Source: Comamonadaceae bacterium
GTDB taxonomy: Bacteria > Pseudomonadota > Gammaproteobacteria > Burkholderiales > Burkholderiaceae_C
Direction: 5' to 3'
DNA: 64,000 nucleotides
Assembly: GCA_027485235.1 (NCBI GenBank)
Contig: JAIXRJ010000021.1
Location: 1-64,000 of the forward strand
The number at the start of each line of letters is the position of its first letter. Within the stretch, counting starts at the first letter, position 1. Below, piece by piece: positions 35,529-45,600 of the stretch. The translations under genes and the position numbers were made by a program. The notes under the pieces were generated by a model. That model saw only the letters and a program-made list of their open reading frames with translations. It had not been told where the DNA came from and did no database searches.

Positions 35529-36190
35529 ACACTTCGTCTGCACTCCACCACATCCCCCACCGCACCAAAAAACTGCCGCCCCTGCGCGTGGGCATTGGCG
35601 GGCCTGTGGGTTCCGGCAAAACCACACTGCTCGAGATGCTGTGCAAAAACATGCGCGAGCGCTGGGACCTGATCGCCATCACCAACGACATTTACACCAA
35701 AGAAGACCAGCGCTTGCTGACGGTGAGCGGTGCGCTGGCTGCCGAGCGCATCATGGGTGTGGAAACGGGCGGCTGCCCGCACACCGCCATCCGCGAAGAC
35801 GCGTCCATCAACCTCGAAGCGATCGACCGCATGCTGGAGAAGTTTCCGAACGCCGACGTGGTCTTCATCGAGAGCGGTGGCGACAACCTGGCCGCGACCT
35901 TCAGCCCCGAACTCTCAGACCTCACCATCTACGTGATCGACGTGGCCGCAGGTGAAAAGATCCCGCGCAAAGGCGGCCCCGGCATCACCAAAAGCGATTT
36001 GTTCGTCATCAACAAAACCGACCTGGCCCCGCATGTGGGCGCAGATTTGCAAGTCATGCGTGACGACACCCACCGCATGCGCCCCAACCCCGAGACACGC
36101 CCCTGGGTGATGACCAACCTGAAAACACTGGACGGACTGGCCGAGGTCGTGGCTTTCATCGAAAAGCGAGGCATGTTGGTTTGCGCTTGA
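35525..36190 (+). CDS. ureG: Urease accessory GTPase UreG
   Basis: The 221-residue SIMIBI-class GTPase has the P-loop [22 protein letters not shown], the metal-binding [15 protein letters not shown] (CPH motif), the ESGGDNL switch and the guanine-specificity [14 protein letters not shown]. It drives GTP-dependent nickel insertion together with UreDF and UreE. It is the last gene of the urease operon. Confidence 0.97.
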   Translation: MNTSSALHHIPHRTKKLPPLRVGIGGPVGSGKTTLLEMLCKNMRERWDLIAITNDIYTKEDQRLLTVSGALAAERIMGVETGGCPHTAIREDASINLEAIDRMLEKFPNADVVFIESGGDNLAATFSPELSDLTIYVIDVAAGEKIPRKGGPGITKSDLFVINKTDLAPHVGADLQVMRDDTHRMRPNPETRPWVMTNLKTLDGLAEVVAFIEKRGMLVCA

Positions 36191-36259
36191 TCCCCATCTC
36201 GCTCTTTTGCCGATCTTCCATCAAACCGCCTGATTGAAGCCGTTAGAATCAAGCCCCAA

Positions 36260-36347
36260 GGAAGCGTGGCAGAGTGGTCGATTGCACCGGTCTTGAAAAC
36301 CGGCGACTCGAAAGGGTCCGTGAGTTCGAATCTCACCGCTTCCGCCA
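36260..36347 (+). tRNA. tRNA-Ser (anticodon UGA)
   Basis: The 88-nt sequence folds as a class II tRNA: acceptor GGAAGCG (36260-36266) pairs with CGCTTCC (36337-36343), the anticodon stem CCGGT/ACCGG encloses CTTGAAA with anticodon TGA at 36294-36296, the long variable arm is typical of Ser, the T-loop is GTTCGAATC, and CCA is encoded (36345-36347). Its 3' end is duplicated at 46489-46504, marking it as an integration site. Confidence 0.95.
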
Positions 36348-36349
36348 GA
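36334..36349 (+). repeat. Left attachment-site repeat (tRNA-Ser 3' end)
   Basis: CACCGCTTCCGCCAGA, covering the T-arm/acceptor 3' end of tRNA-Ser, recurs exactly at 46489-46504. The 10.1 kb between the copies contains recombinase, integrase and IS debris and foreign-looking genes, so this is the likely attL or attR core of an integrated island. Confidence 0.75.
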
Positions 36350-36353
36350 ACTT

Positions 36354-36390
36354 AACCCTAAGTGATTGATTTACTTAGGGTTTTTTCTTT
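36354..36390 (+). terminator. Intrinsic terminator after tRNA-Ser
   Basis: AACCCTAAGT (36354-36363) and ACTTAGGGTT (36373-36382) form a perfect 10-bp stem followed by the T-rich TTTTTTCTTTT. It lies just inside the island boundary. Confidence 0.88.
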
Positions 36391-36572
36391 TGCACCTTGA
36401 GCGAGTCACACTCCAAGTCACACTAATGTGCTGAACTTCACCCCTCTAACCACGACATCTCTGGACAATGTCGCTGGGAAACACCAATTTCTAGGGCAAC
36501 CCACTCCTGTATGTGTTGTTGCTGGAACTTGGTGTAACCAAGCAACTTTCATGTTCACTGCTGGTGTTGGAT

Positions 36573-36967
36573 TCACCTCGGCTCGGACCAGCTATCAAGT
36601 ATGTCTTTATAGAAATCGACAGAACTTTGATTCGAGTAATACCAACGAGTGAAATTACCGCCATTTATTCTTATTGGCTCACCAAGGATTGACCGTACTT
36701 GGTCATAACTCATACCTTTTTCAACGATCGCCAGTTCACTAATGATTTCCAACCCTCACCAGAGACGATAGTCCTCTGTTGCTGGCTAGTACTGCTTTGG
36801 GGACTTTCTAGTCTTGACAACCGAAGTTTGAGTTCCTGAACTTCTTTTTCTAACTGTGTGATTCGCTCAGCATCACTGGCGAAGCAGTTCAACGTGAAAG
36901 TCAAAATCAAACTGCTAAGAAGGCCAGTCTTTAGGCATGTTTTCAAAGTGCTCATTGGGTGCTCCAT
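36573..36967 (-). pseudogene. Frameshifted BamE/SmpA-like small secreted protein gene
   Basis: The intact frame starts at 36967 and gives a signal peptide, a short coiled coil (ERITQLEKEVQELKLRLSRLES) and then NWRSLKKV, ending near 36710. Read after a one-base shift in an A5 run (plus strand 36717-36721), the protein continues as GMSYDQVRSILGEPIRINGGNFTRWYY and ends at 36573. That continuation is a typical BamE/SmpA-like segment, so a single missing A has split a roughly 131-residue gene. Sequencing error or slippage is possible. Confidence 0.7.
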
Positions 36968-37161
36968 TTATAAGGGAAAACAACAATCAATTTATCACCA
37001 ATCGATTGAGTCAATTCGTCAACCTGAATGGTCTTGACCCCGTAACCCAGTACAGCCTATCTTCACAGAGTCGGTAATCATCCCCTAGAACCAAAGGGCT
37101 GAGAAGTAGAATTTTTTCCAACGGGAGAGGTTCTATATAAGTAAGTCAAAATTCACCGACA

Positions 37162-37301
37162 GCCAAATACGGCGGCATGGACGTGTCGATGAGGTCGCGC
37201 ATGAAAGAGCTGGAAGACGAGAACCGGCGGCTCAAGAAGCTGTACCTTGAGGATAAGCTCAAGCTTGAAATCGTGGCGGAGGCGCTTGAAACAAAGTGAT
37301 G
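37162..37301 (+). pseudogene. IS3-family OrfA, 5'-truncated
   Basis: Only the C-terminal leucine-zipper part is left (KYGGMDVSM ... EIVAEALETK, stop TGA at about 37297). The helix-turn-helix half is absent upstream, where non-IS sequence begins. Its stop overlaps the orfB start region, as expected in IS3 elements that use a -1 frameshift. Confidence 0.75.
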
Positions 37302-38122
37302 AGGCCATCTCGCAGGCGGGAGATGGCCCAAAAAGCAATGACACAGCGCGGCATATGCATTCGAGTGGCGTGCCAGGCGTTTGGCATCAGCCAGTCGTGC
37401 TACCGCTACGAGCGCAAGCTCGATGCCGACAACGCCGAGGTGGCCAGTTGGCTGATGCGGCTGACAGAAAAGGACCGCAGTTGGGGCTTTGGCCTGTTTT
37501 TCCTGTATTTGCGCAACATAAAAGGCTTCAGATGGAATCACAAACGCGTGTCCCGCATCGACAAGGATCTGGAGCTCAATTTGCGGATCAAACCCCGCAA
37601 GCGGCTGGTGCGCGAGAAACCTGAGGCGCTGACGGTGCCAGGGGGCATCAACCAAGTGTGGTCGATGGACTTCATGCACGACCAGCTCGAAGACGGCAGA
37701 ACGTTTCGCTTATTCAAGGTCATTGACGACTTCAAGCGCGAAGCTATTGGGATGGAGGTCGACTTCTCGTTGCCTTCAGAGCGGGTGATTCGGGAGCTCA
37801 AGGAGATCATCTCGTGGTGCGGAAAGCCGCAAGTCATTCGATGTGACAACGGCCCGGAATACATCAGTGCAGCGCTTCAAAACTGGGTGTCTGAATGGGG
37901 CATTGGGTTGGAATACATCCAACCGGGTAACCCACAGCAAAATGCTTATGTTGAGTGGTTCAACATGACGGTACGGTACGAGTGGTTGTCACAGTACTGT
38001 TGGCATGACTTGGCAAAGGTTCAAGACTTTGCTACCCAATGGATGTGGTCTTACAATCATGACAGAGCCAATATGGCCTGGGCGAATTTACACCAAAGCA
38101 GCGACTGGCCATGGCTGCATAA
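37299..38122 (+). pseudogene. IS3-family transposase OrfB with 3' frameshift
   Basis: The protein has an HTH_21-like start (RGICIRVACQAFGISQSCYRYERK) and an rve integrase core with the catalytic triad visible: VWSMDFMHD, VIRCDNGPEY and NAYVEWFN. The last conserved residues (FTPKQRLAMAA, stop TAA at 38120-38122) lie in a different frame from the rest, showing a one-base deletion near 38075. The uncorrected frame reads through to 38237 into the next gene. Confidence 0.8.
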
Positions 38123-38176
38123 CGTTTCTACTTCTGAGACCCCTGCAAAAGGGGAGGATTCCCGCTCGAAAATAAA

Positions 38177-39739
38177 ATGCAAAAACATATATTCATTCTC
38201 TGGCTACAAGGTTTTGATAAGGCCCCTTTTTTGGTAAGAAAATGTTTAGCCTCGTGGATCGAAAAAAACCCGAGCTGGAAAGTTATTTGCCTGGACAATG
38301 ATTCACTAGAAGATTACATTAATGATGATATTAAGGCTTTTAATCTTGCCGACAAAGCAATAACCTATGCCGCCAAATCAGATTTTGTCCGTATATGTTT
38401 ATTAAAAAAATATGGTGGCTTGTGGGTAGATGCAACAACTTATTGCACAATCCCTCTAGATGATTGGCTTGAAAACTATATTAAAAGTGGATTTTTTTCC
38501 TTTAGCTACAAGACAACACCAAAAGGTCAACCCGACCGATTGATATCCAGTTGGTTTTTATATGGTGAAAAATATAATTTAATTGTTGATGCTTGGTACC
38601 AGGCCGCATTAATTTATTTTAAGACCATAAAAACTATAGGAGCTCCTACTCCTGTGGTATCACTAGAGCGGTGGAACCAAGGTGACAAGGAGGGACATTA
38701 TTTTTGGTTTCACTACTTGTTTGGTGATTTGTGCAAAGTTGATTCGAATTTTCCAAATGAATGGGGGCGAGTTCCTAAGATATCAGAAGCAGGGCCTCAT
38801 TTTTTACAACGCAGTGGAATGCTTAATGGCATGACAAAAGAGGTTAAAAACCATATTGACACAAAGAAATCCCCTGTATATAAATTATCATATAGATATA
38901 ATCAGAATGATTACACCCCCCAATGCAGTTTGCATTATCTGCTTGAACCAAATCTTTCGTTCATAAACATTGCCAATACAATTTACCAAGTAAGAGATAT
39001 CTTTCCCAATTTGCGTTTTATTCATATTGGAAAATGTGGCGGCACTTCGTTGTTAATGGCATTTAAAGATCAGGGCATAAAATTACAATACCTTCATCTC
39101 ACAAAGCCTGAATTTAATCCCGAGCATCAGTATATTATATGGATAAGAAACCCATTGCGCAGATTTGTTTCAGCCTACAATTTCTCAGCAGCCTTGATAA
39201 GTTTTAACACTTCAGGGCTAGATATAAACAAGCTGACAATTGAAAATAGCCTGGCTCCAGCTCGCATTCGGCATAAGATGATGCACGGCCATAGTTTTGA
39301 ATCAGAATATGAAGAACTAGTTACTTATTTTCAAACAGCCAATAATTTAGCAGAGTCACTCTCTCATATTGATCAGAGCATCAGAGCTAAGGCTTTCCGG
39401 CTTATGAATTACCCTTTAGAGCACATAAGTAAGGGTATAGGCTGGTATTTGACAAACGGTGAATTTATAAAAAACCATAATAAAAACATTTTATTTGTAG
39501 GTAAAGTTGAGACAATAAATGCTGATATGGAGAGGCTATCTATTATTTTAAATATTCCATCAGGAGCAAAAATTGAAAAAATAAGAGAAAATAATCAATC
39601 ATTAAGTTCATACTTGTCACCTTTGGCGGTAAATAATTTACTGTCTTTTTATCAAGAAACTGACTACAAGGCGATTAGAGAGTTGTATGCCTGCGGCTGG
39701 ATTGATGAAAAAACCTTTCAGTCCTATTGGGAACCTTAA
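38177..39739 (+). CDS. Glycosyltransferase-sulfotransferase fusion protein
   Basis: This 520-residue protein joins two activities. Residues 1-220 match the capsular-polysaccharide/GT32-like sugar transferases (FVRICLLKKYGGLWVDATTYC with the DxD-like D85-A-T). Residues 275-520 look like a sulfotransferase: the PAPS 5'-phosphosulfate loop IHIGKCGGTS (282-291) and a 3'-phosphate motif RNPLRRFVSAY (324-334). It would glycosylate and then sulfate a surface glycan. Base composition is strongly AT-rich compared with neighbours, so it is horizontally acquired. The ATG abuts the IS right end. Confidence 0.8.
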   Translation: MQKHIFILWLQGFDKAPFLVRKCLASWIEKNPSWKVICLDNDSLEDYINDDIKAFNLADKAITYAAKSDFVRICLLKKYGGLWVDATTYCTIPLDDWLENYIKSGFFSFSYKTTPKGQPDRLISSWFLYGEKYNLIVDAWYQAALIYFKTIKTIGAPTPVVSLERWNQGDKEGHYFWFHYLFGDLCKVDSNFPNEWGRVPKISEAGPHFLQRSGMLNGMTKEVKNHIDTKKSPVYKLSYRYNQNDYTPQCSLHYLLEPNLSFINIANTIYQVRDIFPNLRFIHIGKCGGTSLLMAFKDQGIKLQYLHLTKPEFNPEHQYIIWIRNPLRRFVSAYNFSAALISFNTSGLDINKLTIENSLAPARIRHKMMHGHSFESEYEELVTYFQTANNLAESLSHIDQSIRAKAFRLMNYPLEHISKGIGWYLTNGEFIKNHNKNILFVGKVETINADMERLSIILNIPSGAKIEKIRENNQSLSSYLSPLAVNNLLSFYQETDYKAIRELYACGWIDEKTFQSYWEP

Positions 39740-39984
39740 GTGCAACGTTATGTGACGTTCCCCAGAACTGAGATTCGAGGCTTTAGACGGGGGTCCGGAA
39801 TTTTGTGTAAGCCACATTTTCAGAAAACTCCGTTTGTATAAATAGATAAAAAATGACGGTATGAAAAGTCAGCCCTGCAAAACCCCTGAAACCCAAATGA
39901 ATGCTTGGGATGTGGGGTGAATCCGCCCATGACAACAAAACCTTAATGGGCACTGGTGAAAATGGTGTCTTTCGTTTATCTGGC

Positions 39985-40226
39985 CCAATTGACCTCACTT
40001 CCATTGGGTTGCGCCCCAAACGGTCTAGCTTTGTAACGACCAATACATCGCCGAACTCCAGCTTGTTCAGCAAGGCCAAGAATCCTTTGCGCTCCATGTC
40101 TGCCACCGAACCCGAAACGGTTTGGGTAACGATGCGCTGGCCGTTCACGGCAAAGCCCCTGGCGGCAATCTCCTGAACTTGGTTGTCGGTGGTCTGGTCG
40201 GCGGTGGATATCCGCCTGTGGGGCAA
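39985..40226 (-). pseudogene. Serine recombinase (resolvase/invertase) N-terminal fragment
   Basis: RRISTADQTTDNQVQEI ... TVSGSVADMERKGFLALLNKLEFGDVLVVTKLDRLGRNPMEVR is the catalytic domain of a resolvase. It lacks the first residues, including the M/YxRVS start with the nucleophile region only partly kept. The homology stops at about 39990, where an unrelated frame runs on to 39783. The C-terminal DNA-binding domain is absent. The gene is truncated at both ends. Confidence 0.75.
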
Positions 40227-40245
40227 CTGGATGCCCGATGCCTAG

Positions 40246-40446
40246 AAGCCACAGCCCTATCCGGACGGCAAGTTGTGCGACCTCGACGATCAGCTGAAGC
40301 CAGCCCAAGGCGGCTTCATGACCGCTATGACCGACAACACGGTGTTCAAAATTTCAGAGGCTGCAATCCACATCAGCGAGCACATCATGTGTGCGCCGCG
40401 CAATGGCATCGCACCGGGAACATACCGCTGGGTAGGTCTTTTCTGA
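40246..40446 (+). pseudogene. Remnant of an unidentified gene
   Basis: A 66-codon open stretch after an in-frame TAG (40243-40245) reads as structured protein: YPDGKLCDLDDQLKPAQG, FKISEAAIHISEHIMC and NGIAPGTYRWVGLF, then TGA. The same frame is open before the TAG (VDIRLWGNWMPDA), suggesting a gene broken by one stop. I do not recognise the family. It lies against the recombinase fragment and overlaps its 5' side. Confidence 0.4.
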
Positions 40447-40510
40447 TGCAGCGCCTGCCCATCTTGGAAAGAAGCTTCTTGAAGGCCATTGGTGGTGCTG
40501 CAAAGTGGTG

Positions 40511-41494
40511 CTATTCAGAACTACGAAGTCCCCGTTCATTTGCCAACTGGTTCCAAAAATTCAACTGCTCGGACAGATAGTCTGCAAACGCAGAAGCCCT
40601 CATGGGCGCATGTTCTATGCCCTGAGATTGCAACCGTTCACGCCAAGCACTGGAATTCATTACGTTCCACAGGTCTTCTTGGAGCGCTAGCACCAAGGCA
40701 GGTGACATTCCTGCTGGGGCAGCCAGTCCAAAGAAACTTTGCACAACCAGGTCGCGAATGGACTCATTCAGACAGGGAACTTGGTTCAAGAGGGTGTGCC
40801 GTTGTCGCCCTGTGCTGGCGAGGGGGCGTAAACGGTTCTGGGCAATGTGGGGCAAACAGGAAAAAACCGGCTCAATGAGGAAATCCACGCGACCCGCAGC
40901 GACTTCCACAAACGCTGGCCCAGCTCCGTTGAAGGGCACATGCCGCAGTTCAAGCCCTGCACGTTGCTGCAGCATCTCCAAAGTCATGTGCATGGCACTG
41001 CCCACACCGGCCGTTGCACAGGTGTAATGCCCAGGGCGGGAACGGACACGTTCCAGCAACTTATTCAGCGGTTCAGTCGGCAAGGATGGGGAGCAAGAAA
41101 GCAGCAGATCAGAGGTCCCCATGCGCGCCAGAGGCGTCAGGTCTTTTTCGGGATGAAAACGCAAGGATTTCAGGGCGGGTTGAATCACCAAAGGCGTCGC
41201 CACGACGCCCATGACATGACCGTCGGGGCGCGAGCGCGCCAAAACTTCGGTACCGAGCAGTGTTCCGGCCCCGGGTTTGTAATCAGGGACCACGGCTTGT
41301 GGCTGCCAAAGTGTTGACAACTGCATGCACAGCGCGCGGGCAAGGATGTCCATCGCGCCACCCGGTGCATTGGGCACGATCAAACGAACCGTTTGCCGTG
41401 GCGCGAACTGAGGGCGAAGCCACGAGTCGTCTGCAGATTGACAAGCCAAAGGCACTATTGCCATATTTATCAATACATCTCTTCTTTTCATCAT
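40511..41494 (-). CDS. Orphan Bug/TctC-type substrate-binding protein
   Basis: The 327-residue protein has a short export signal (MMKRRDVLINMAIVPLAC, possible lipobox LAC) and the Bug core: VRLIVPNAPGGAMDILARAL, YKPGAGTLLGTEVLARSRPDGH, and GRPGHYTCATAGVGSAMHM-like segments. No TctA/TctB partner is encoded nearby, so it must use a distant transporter or act as a sensor. It is divergent from the O-methyltransferase gene, with a 70-nt shared promoter region. ATGs at 41494 and 41491 are equivalent. Confidence 0.87.
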   Translation of the reverse strand: MMKRRDVLINMAIVPLACQSADDSWLRPQFAPRQTVRLIVPNAPGGAMDILARALCMQLSTLWQPQAVVPDYKPGAGTLLGTEVLARSRPDGHVMGVVATPLVIQPALKSLRFHPEKDLTPLARMGTSDLLLSCSPSLPTEPLNKLLERVRSRPGHYTCATAGVGSAMHMTLEMLQQRAGLELRHVPFNGAGPAFVEVAAGRVDFLIEPVFSCLPHIAQNRLRPLASTGRQRHTLLNQVPCLNESIRDLVVQSFFGLAAPAGMSPALVLALQEDLWNVMNSSAWRERLQSQGIEHAPMRASAFADYLSEQLNFWNQLANERGLRSSE

Positions 41495-41564
41495 TAAAAT
41501 TCTGTTCAATTGAATACGCGGTCTGCCGTGCTTTGAGAATGAACGCCCTAAAGAACTGTAAGGC

Positions 41565-42602
41565 ATGATCGACGCCCCCCGCACTGAACCCAAACCCACA
41601 CCAGGGATTCTCCCGCCAAGGGATGACCTGATGGCCGACTTGCAGGCCTACCAGCGTGTGGCGGTCATGCATGCCCTGGCTTCTCACCATGTTCTTGGCG
41701 CCATCTCGAAGGGCCACCACACCACAGAGGCACTCGCTCGAGTTGGCCAATTGCATGCGCCTAGCCTGGAGCGCCTGTTGAGAGCTGCTCTCGATATCGG
41801 TCTCATTGCCCCCACTGGTGACGGTGGCTATCTCGTTACCGAAAGGGGCCAGAGACTGGACCCGGATCACCCCAACAGCCTGTACAGCGCCATCATGCTG
41901 AGTGTGGAGCAGTATTGGCCGGCTTGGAGAGCTTTGCACCAGGCGGTTCGAACAGGCCTGCCCACATTTCAAGATGTTCACGGTTGTCCGCCCTGGGAGT
42001 GGCGCCGCCGTCATCCAGAGCAAGGCCGTTTTTTCAATGAATGGCAAGTGCAGCAGTCTCGCCAGGTTCTGTCCGATGTCATGGTGGCCCTGGATTTGGC
42101 GTCAGCGCATACCGTGGTGGACATTGGCGGCGGTCAAGGGACGCTTTTGCGGGCCTGTTATGCCCGCTGGCCCCATCTGCAACTTGTTCTTTTTGAGCAG
42201 GAACACACGCTGGCAGCGTTGCCTGCTCGCATGGAGGAAGATCCTCCCGTGTGCCAGGTGGCCGGCGATTTTTTTCGCGGCATCCCCGTGCGCGGGGATG
42301 TTTTTTTGCTTAAAAGCATCTTGCACGATTGGGAGGACGAAGCAGCTGTCACCATCTTGCGCCAATGTGCTCAGGCCATGCAGGACCAGACCCGCTTGAT
42401 CATTGTTGAGCGGGTGCTCAACCGGGGTCTCAGTCCCCAAGCCCATATGGTGGATTTGGCGATGCTTTTGGTGACGGGTGGGCGGGAGCGCAATCTTGAG
42501 CAGTACTTCGCTTTGTTCAGCGCCGCAGGCCTTCAGATGGTGCGATTGACCCCCACAGCGGGAGACTTCAGTCTGATTGAATGCCAACGGAAGCTGGTCT
42601 GA
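41565..42602 (+). CDS. SAM-dependent O-methyltransferase
   Basis: The 345-residue protein matches the O-methyltransferase family of natural-product pathways: an N-terminal winged-helix dimerisation domain (ALASHHVLGAISKGHHTTEALARVGQLHAPSLERLLRAALDIGLI), SAM motif I VVDIGGGQGTLLRA, and the catalytic-His region LLKSILHDWEDEAAVTILRQCA followed by IIVERVL. The stop overlaps the ATG of the following ANL/ATP-grasp gene (TGATG), so the two are coupled. It probably methylates a small-molecule or carboxylate intermediate made by that enzyme. Confidence 0.88.
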   Translation: MIDAPRTEPKPTPGILPPRDDLMADLQAYQRVAVMHALASHHVLGAISKGHHTTEALARVGQLHAPSLERLLRAALDIGLIAPTGDGGYLVTERGQRLDPDHPNSLYSAIMLSVEQYWPAWRALHQAVRTGLPTFQDVHGCPPWEWRRRHPEQGRFFNEWQVQQSRQVLSDVMVALDLASAHTVVDIGGGQGTLLRACYARWPHLQLVLFEQEHTLAALPARMEEDPPVCQVAGDFFRGIPVRGDVFLLKSILHDWEDEAAVTILRQCAQAMQDQTRLIIVERVLNRGLSPQAHMVDLAMLLVTGGRERNLEQYFALFSAAGLQMVRLTPTAGDFSLIECQRKLV

Positions 42603-45600
42603 TGACCGCTTTTGCGCTAGACACGGACAAGCCTGCATCGTTGTGGGCGGCCTTGCTGGAACACGACCCCGATCGTTGGGCGCTGATCACGCCCGAAGTG
42701 CGTTGGCGTTGGCGTGATCTTCACCAAGCCGTGGCTGCTCGCATCGCGACCCACAAGCGCATGGGGGTTCGCGGCACAGTCGCCCTCTATGGGCACAGCC
42801 AGCTTGAACTGGCCCTGCACGTTCTTGCACTGTCCCGGTGTGGCTTGGCTTTTGTGAGCATTCCACGCAGTTTGAGCCATGCATCCATGCACGATTGGAT
42901 CCAAGGTTGCGGTGTCCAGTGGTGTCTGAGCGATTTGGCCTCGCTGCCAGATCCACTGCTGTCCCTACAACCCTGCGTGACAACGCACGCCATGGATGCA
43001 CTTCAGTTTGAGCAGGATACTCAGCCACTGGCTAAAGACACTGAGCCCGAACCCCAAGGTGATGCACTCTTCATGGTGATCGGTGGGAGCGGTTCGACAG
43101 GTCAGCGTAAATTGATCGCTGTCAGCCATGCCCAAATGCAAGCGCGCCTGAGCATCACAATCGCAGCATTGCAACTGAGTCAAGACGATCGATCCTTGGG
43201 TTGGGTGCACTTGGAATATGCATCGGCTATGCACCGCTTGCTTGCCGCTCTCTACAGCGGCGGTGTCTGTATGTTGATTGAAGGTTCGATGCCACAGTCA
43301 ATGGCGTGGGCACTTGAGCAACAGGTGACTGTCATGAGCTGCGCAGTGATCCAGGCAGAGGCGCTGATTGCTTTCATGCCCCGTCAATTGCCTTGGCTCC
43401 AACTTCGACTTCTGACGGTGGCCGGATCGGTGGTCAGCGAGGGTCTTCGCCAGCGCATCCGCGAGGTGCTGACCCCCCATTTGGCGGTGGTGTATGGCAC
43501 CAACGAATGTTGGTACGCAACCCTCACCAGCGCCGCGGATTTGCCCACTGTGCGCCACTCCATTGGCTGGCCTGCTCCGGGTGTCGAAGTGCGACTGGTT
43601 CAAGCGGATGGGGCCATGACGCCGCACGGCGCTGTGGGCTTCTTGGAAGTGCGCAGTCGGGCGCTCAGTGCCGCTTACATGGGTCCCCAGGCACCCTCGA
43701 TGGCCAAGGACGCTGCAGGTTGGTTTCGAACCGGTGACCTGGCACGTGCACTGCTCAGCGGAGAACTCATATTCTGTGGTCGCTCAGACAATATGATGAT
43801 TTTCAACGGGATCAATATTTTTCCCATTGAGATCGAACAATGCCTGTTATCGCACCCCGATGTGGCCGATGTGGTGGCCATGCCCTTGTCGCATGCCATT
43901 CACCAAGACATTCCATGCGCGGTGGTGGTGCTTCAACCACAAGCCATGACAACGCAGGAACAGTTGCAGCGCTTTGTGGCCGACGCTTTGGGTGTCAAGC
44001 AGCCCAGGCGGCTGATGTTGGTTAATGAAATTCCTCGGAACCCACAAGGCAAGCCGGACAAAGAAGCGCTCGTCAAAATCTTGTCAACAACCATTGCGAA
44101 ATCAGATCCTTTGACACCAGCCCATGCGGACCATTCCGTGGCCATTTCTTTCATCCCCAAGGAAACCAGTGCTTCGGTTCAACTCGCTTCTTGGACCCGG
44201 ATGCTCGGCCGTGATGACTGGCAGACCGAGTCGGACAGCCAAGACTTTGTGCCAGACCTTGTGGACGCCCACGGTTGGCTGAAACAGGTCTTGGCATTGA
44301 CCCTGCGCTTGATGCAGACGGCGCGCATTCCGGTCTTTGATCCAATTCGCGTTCTCAATTGCAGCCCAGATGCCGACAAACGCCCACGCTGGCGTGCCAT
44401 TTGCGCCGTCCCTGATCCGATTTGGTTGCCGACCAAGACCATGACCGAACTGTTAAGGCAGGCCTTCAAGTTGGCGGAATGGGCCTGCACGGCGGACATC
44501 CATCGAATGGGCGATCGGGCGTATTTTTTTCAGTTGATTGAGCGCGGCCCTTTGACATTGCTGTCGTTCAACCGGTCCAGGGGCAAGTCCACTTTTGAAT
44601 TGCTCCAGGTCGCGCACCACCTGTCCATCCCTTACCGCCCTTTGTTCGGGGGCATCTACCAGTTGGGATGGGGTCGCCATGCGCGACGCATTGACCGCAG
44701 CACCACCGACGGCGACAGCACCATCGGCATGGGCATGGCGAGGGACAAGTTCCTGACCGCAAAACTGCTTCGCGAGGCAGGCCTACCCGCGCCAGTCCAT
44801 GGGCGAAGCACGTCTCTTGCGCATGCTCAGGAGATCGCCCAACGATTGGGCTACCCGGTAGTGGTCAAACCCATCGACCTCGAACGCGGGGAGGGCGTGG
44901 TCGTGGACGTGAACCAGGATAGTTTTGAGGACGCTTTTCACCAGGCCTTTGAAAAATCACCGACGCACACGGTGTTGGTTGAGCGCCAAGTGCCAGGCGT
45001 GTGTCACCGACTATTCATTGTGGCAGGCGCGCTGCTTTATGCTGTCAAACGACTGCCAATGGGCGTCTATGGCGATGGCTGCTCGAGCATCTCGGATTTG
45101 GTGAGCGCCGAATGCGAGCGTCAGCAGCAACGGGCTCCTTGGTTGAGCTCAGGCATTCAGCCATTGGATGCGATTGCACTGGGCCAGCTTCTGCGTCAAG
45201 GGTGGGCGCCTGAAGGCATACCAGCTGCTGGACAGTTTGTCGCGCTTCGGCGCATGGAAACCACCGCCTGGGGCGGTGTGGACGAGGAAGTGACCCACAC
45301 CATCCACCCCGACAATGTTGCCGCAGCCATCCGAGCCACACGCCTGTTTGGACTGGAAGTAGCGGGTGTGGACTTCATGAGCCCAGACATGACACAACCC
45401 TGGCATGCCAATGGCGCGGTGATCAACGAGATCAACTATGCGCCTTTGTTGGGTGGCGGTGAAATTTCGCGCAAGAACATTCCTGACTATCTTTCGCTGA
45501 TTCTGAAGGACAAAGGCAGGATACCGATCCAACTCTGCGTGGGCGGGGAGGAAGCTTGGGAACAAGCGAGGGCGCAATGGACATCCTGGCGCGAGCGTGG

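Larger units (their letters stand above)
37155..38165 (+). mobile_element. Decayed IS3-family insertion sequence
   Basis: The segment contains the 3' part of orfA (ending MKELEDENRRLKKLYLEDKLKLEIVAEALETK at about 37307) and an almost complete orfB. The start of orfA and the left end are missing. The right end is probably near 38160, just before the next gene. One more lesion, a single-base deletion, affects the end of orfB. The element is therefore not autonomous. Confidence 0.8.

Noticed and set aside
37296..38237. Intact 313-residue IS3 transposase
   Set aside because: The last 50 codons are out of frame with the conserved end (TPKQRLAMAA), so the open frame overruns into the next gene.
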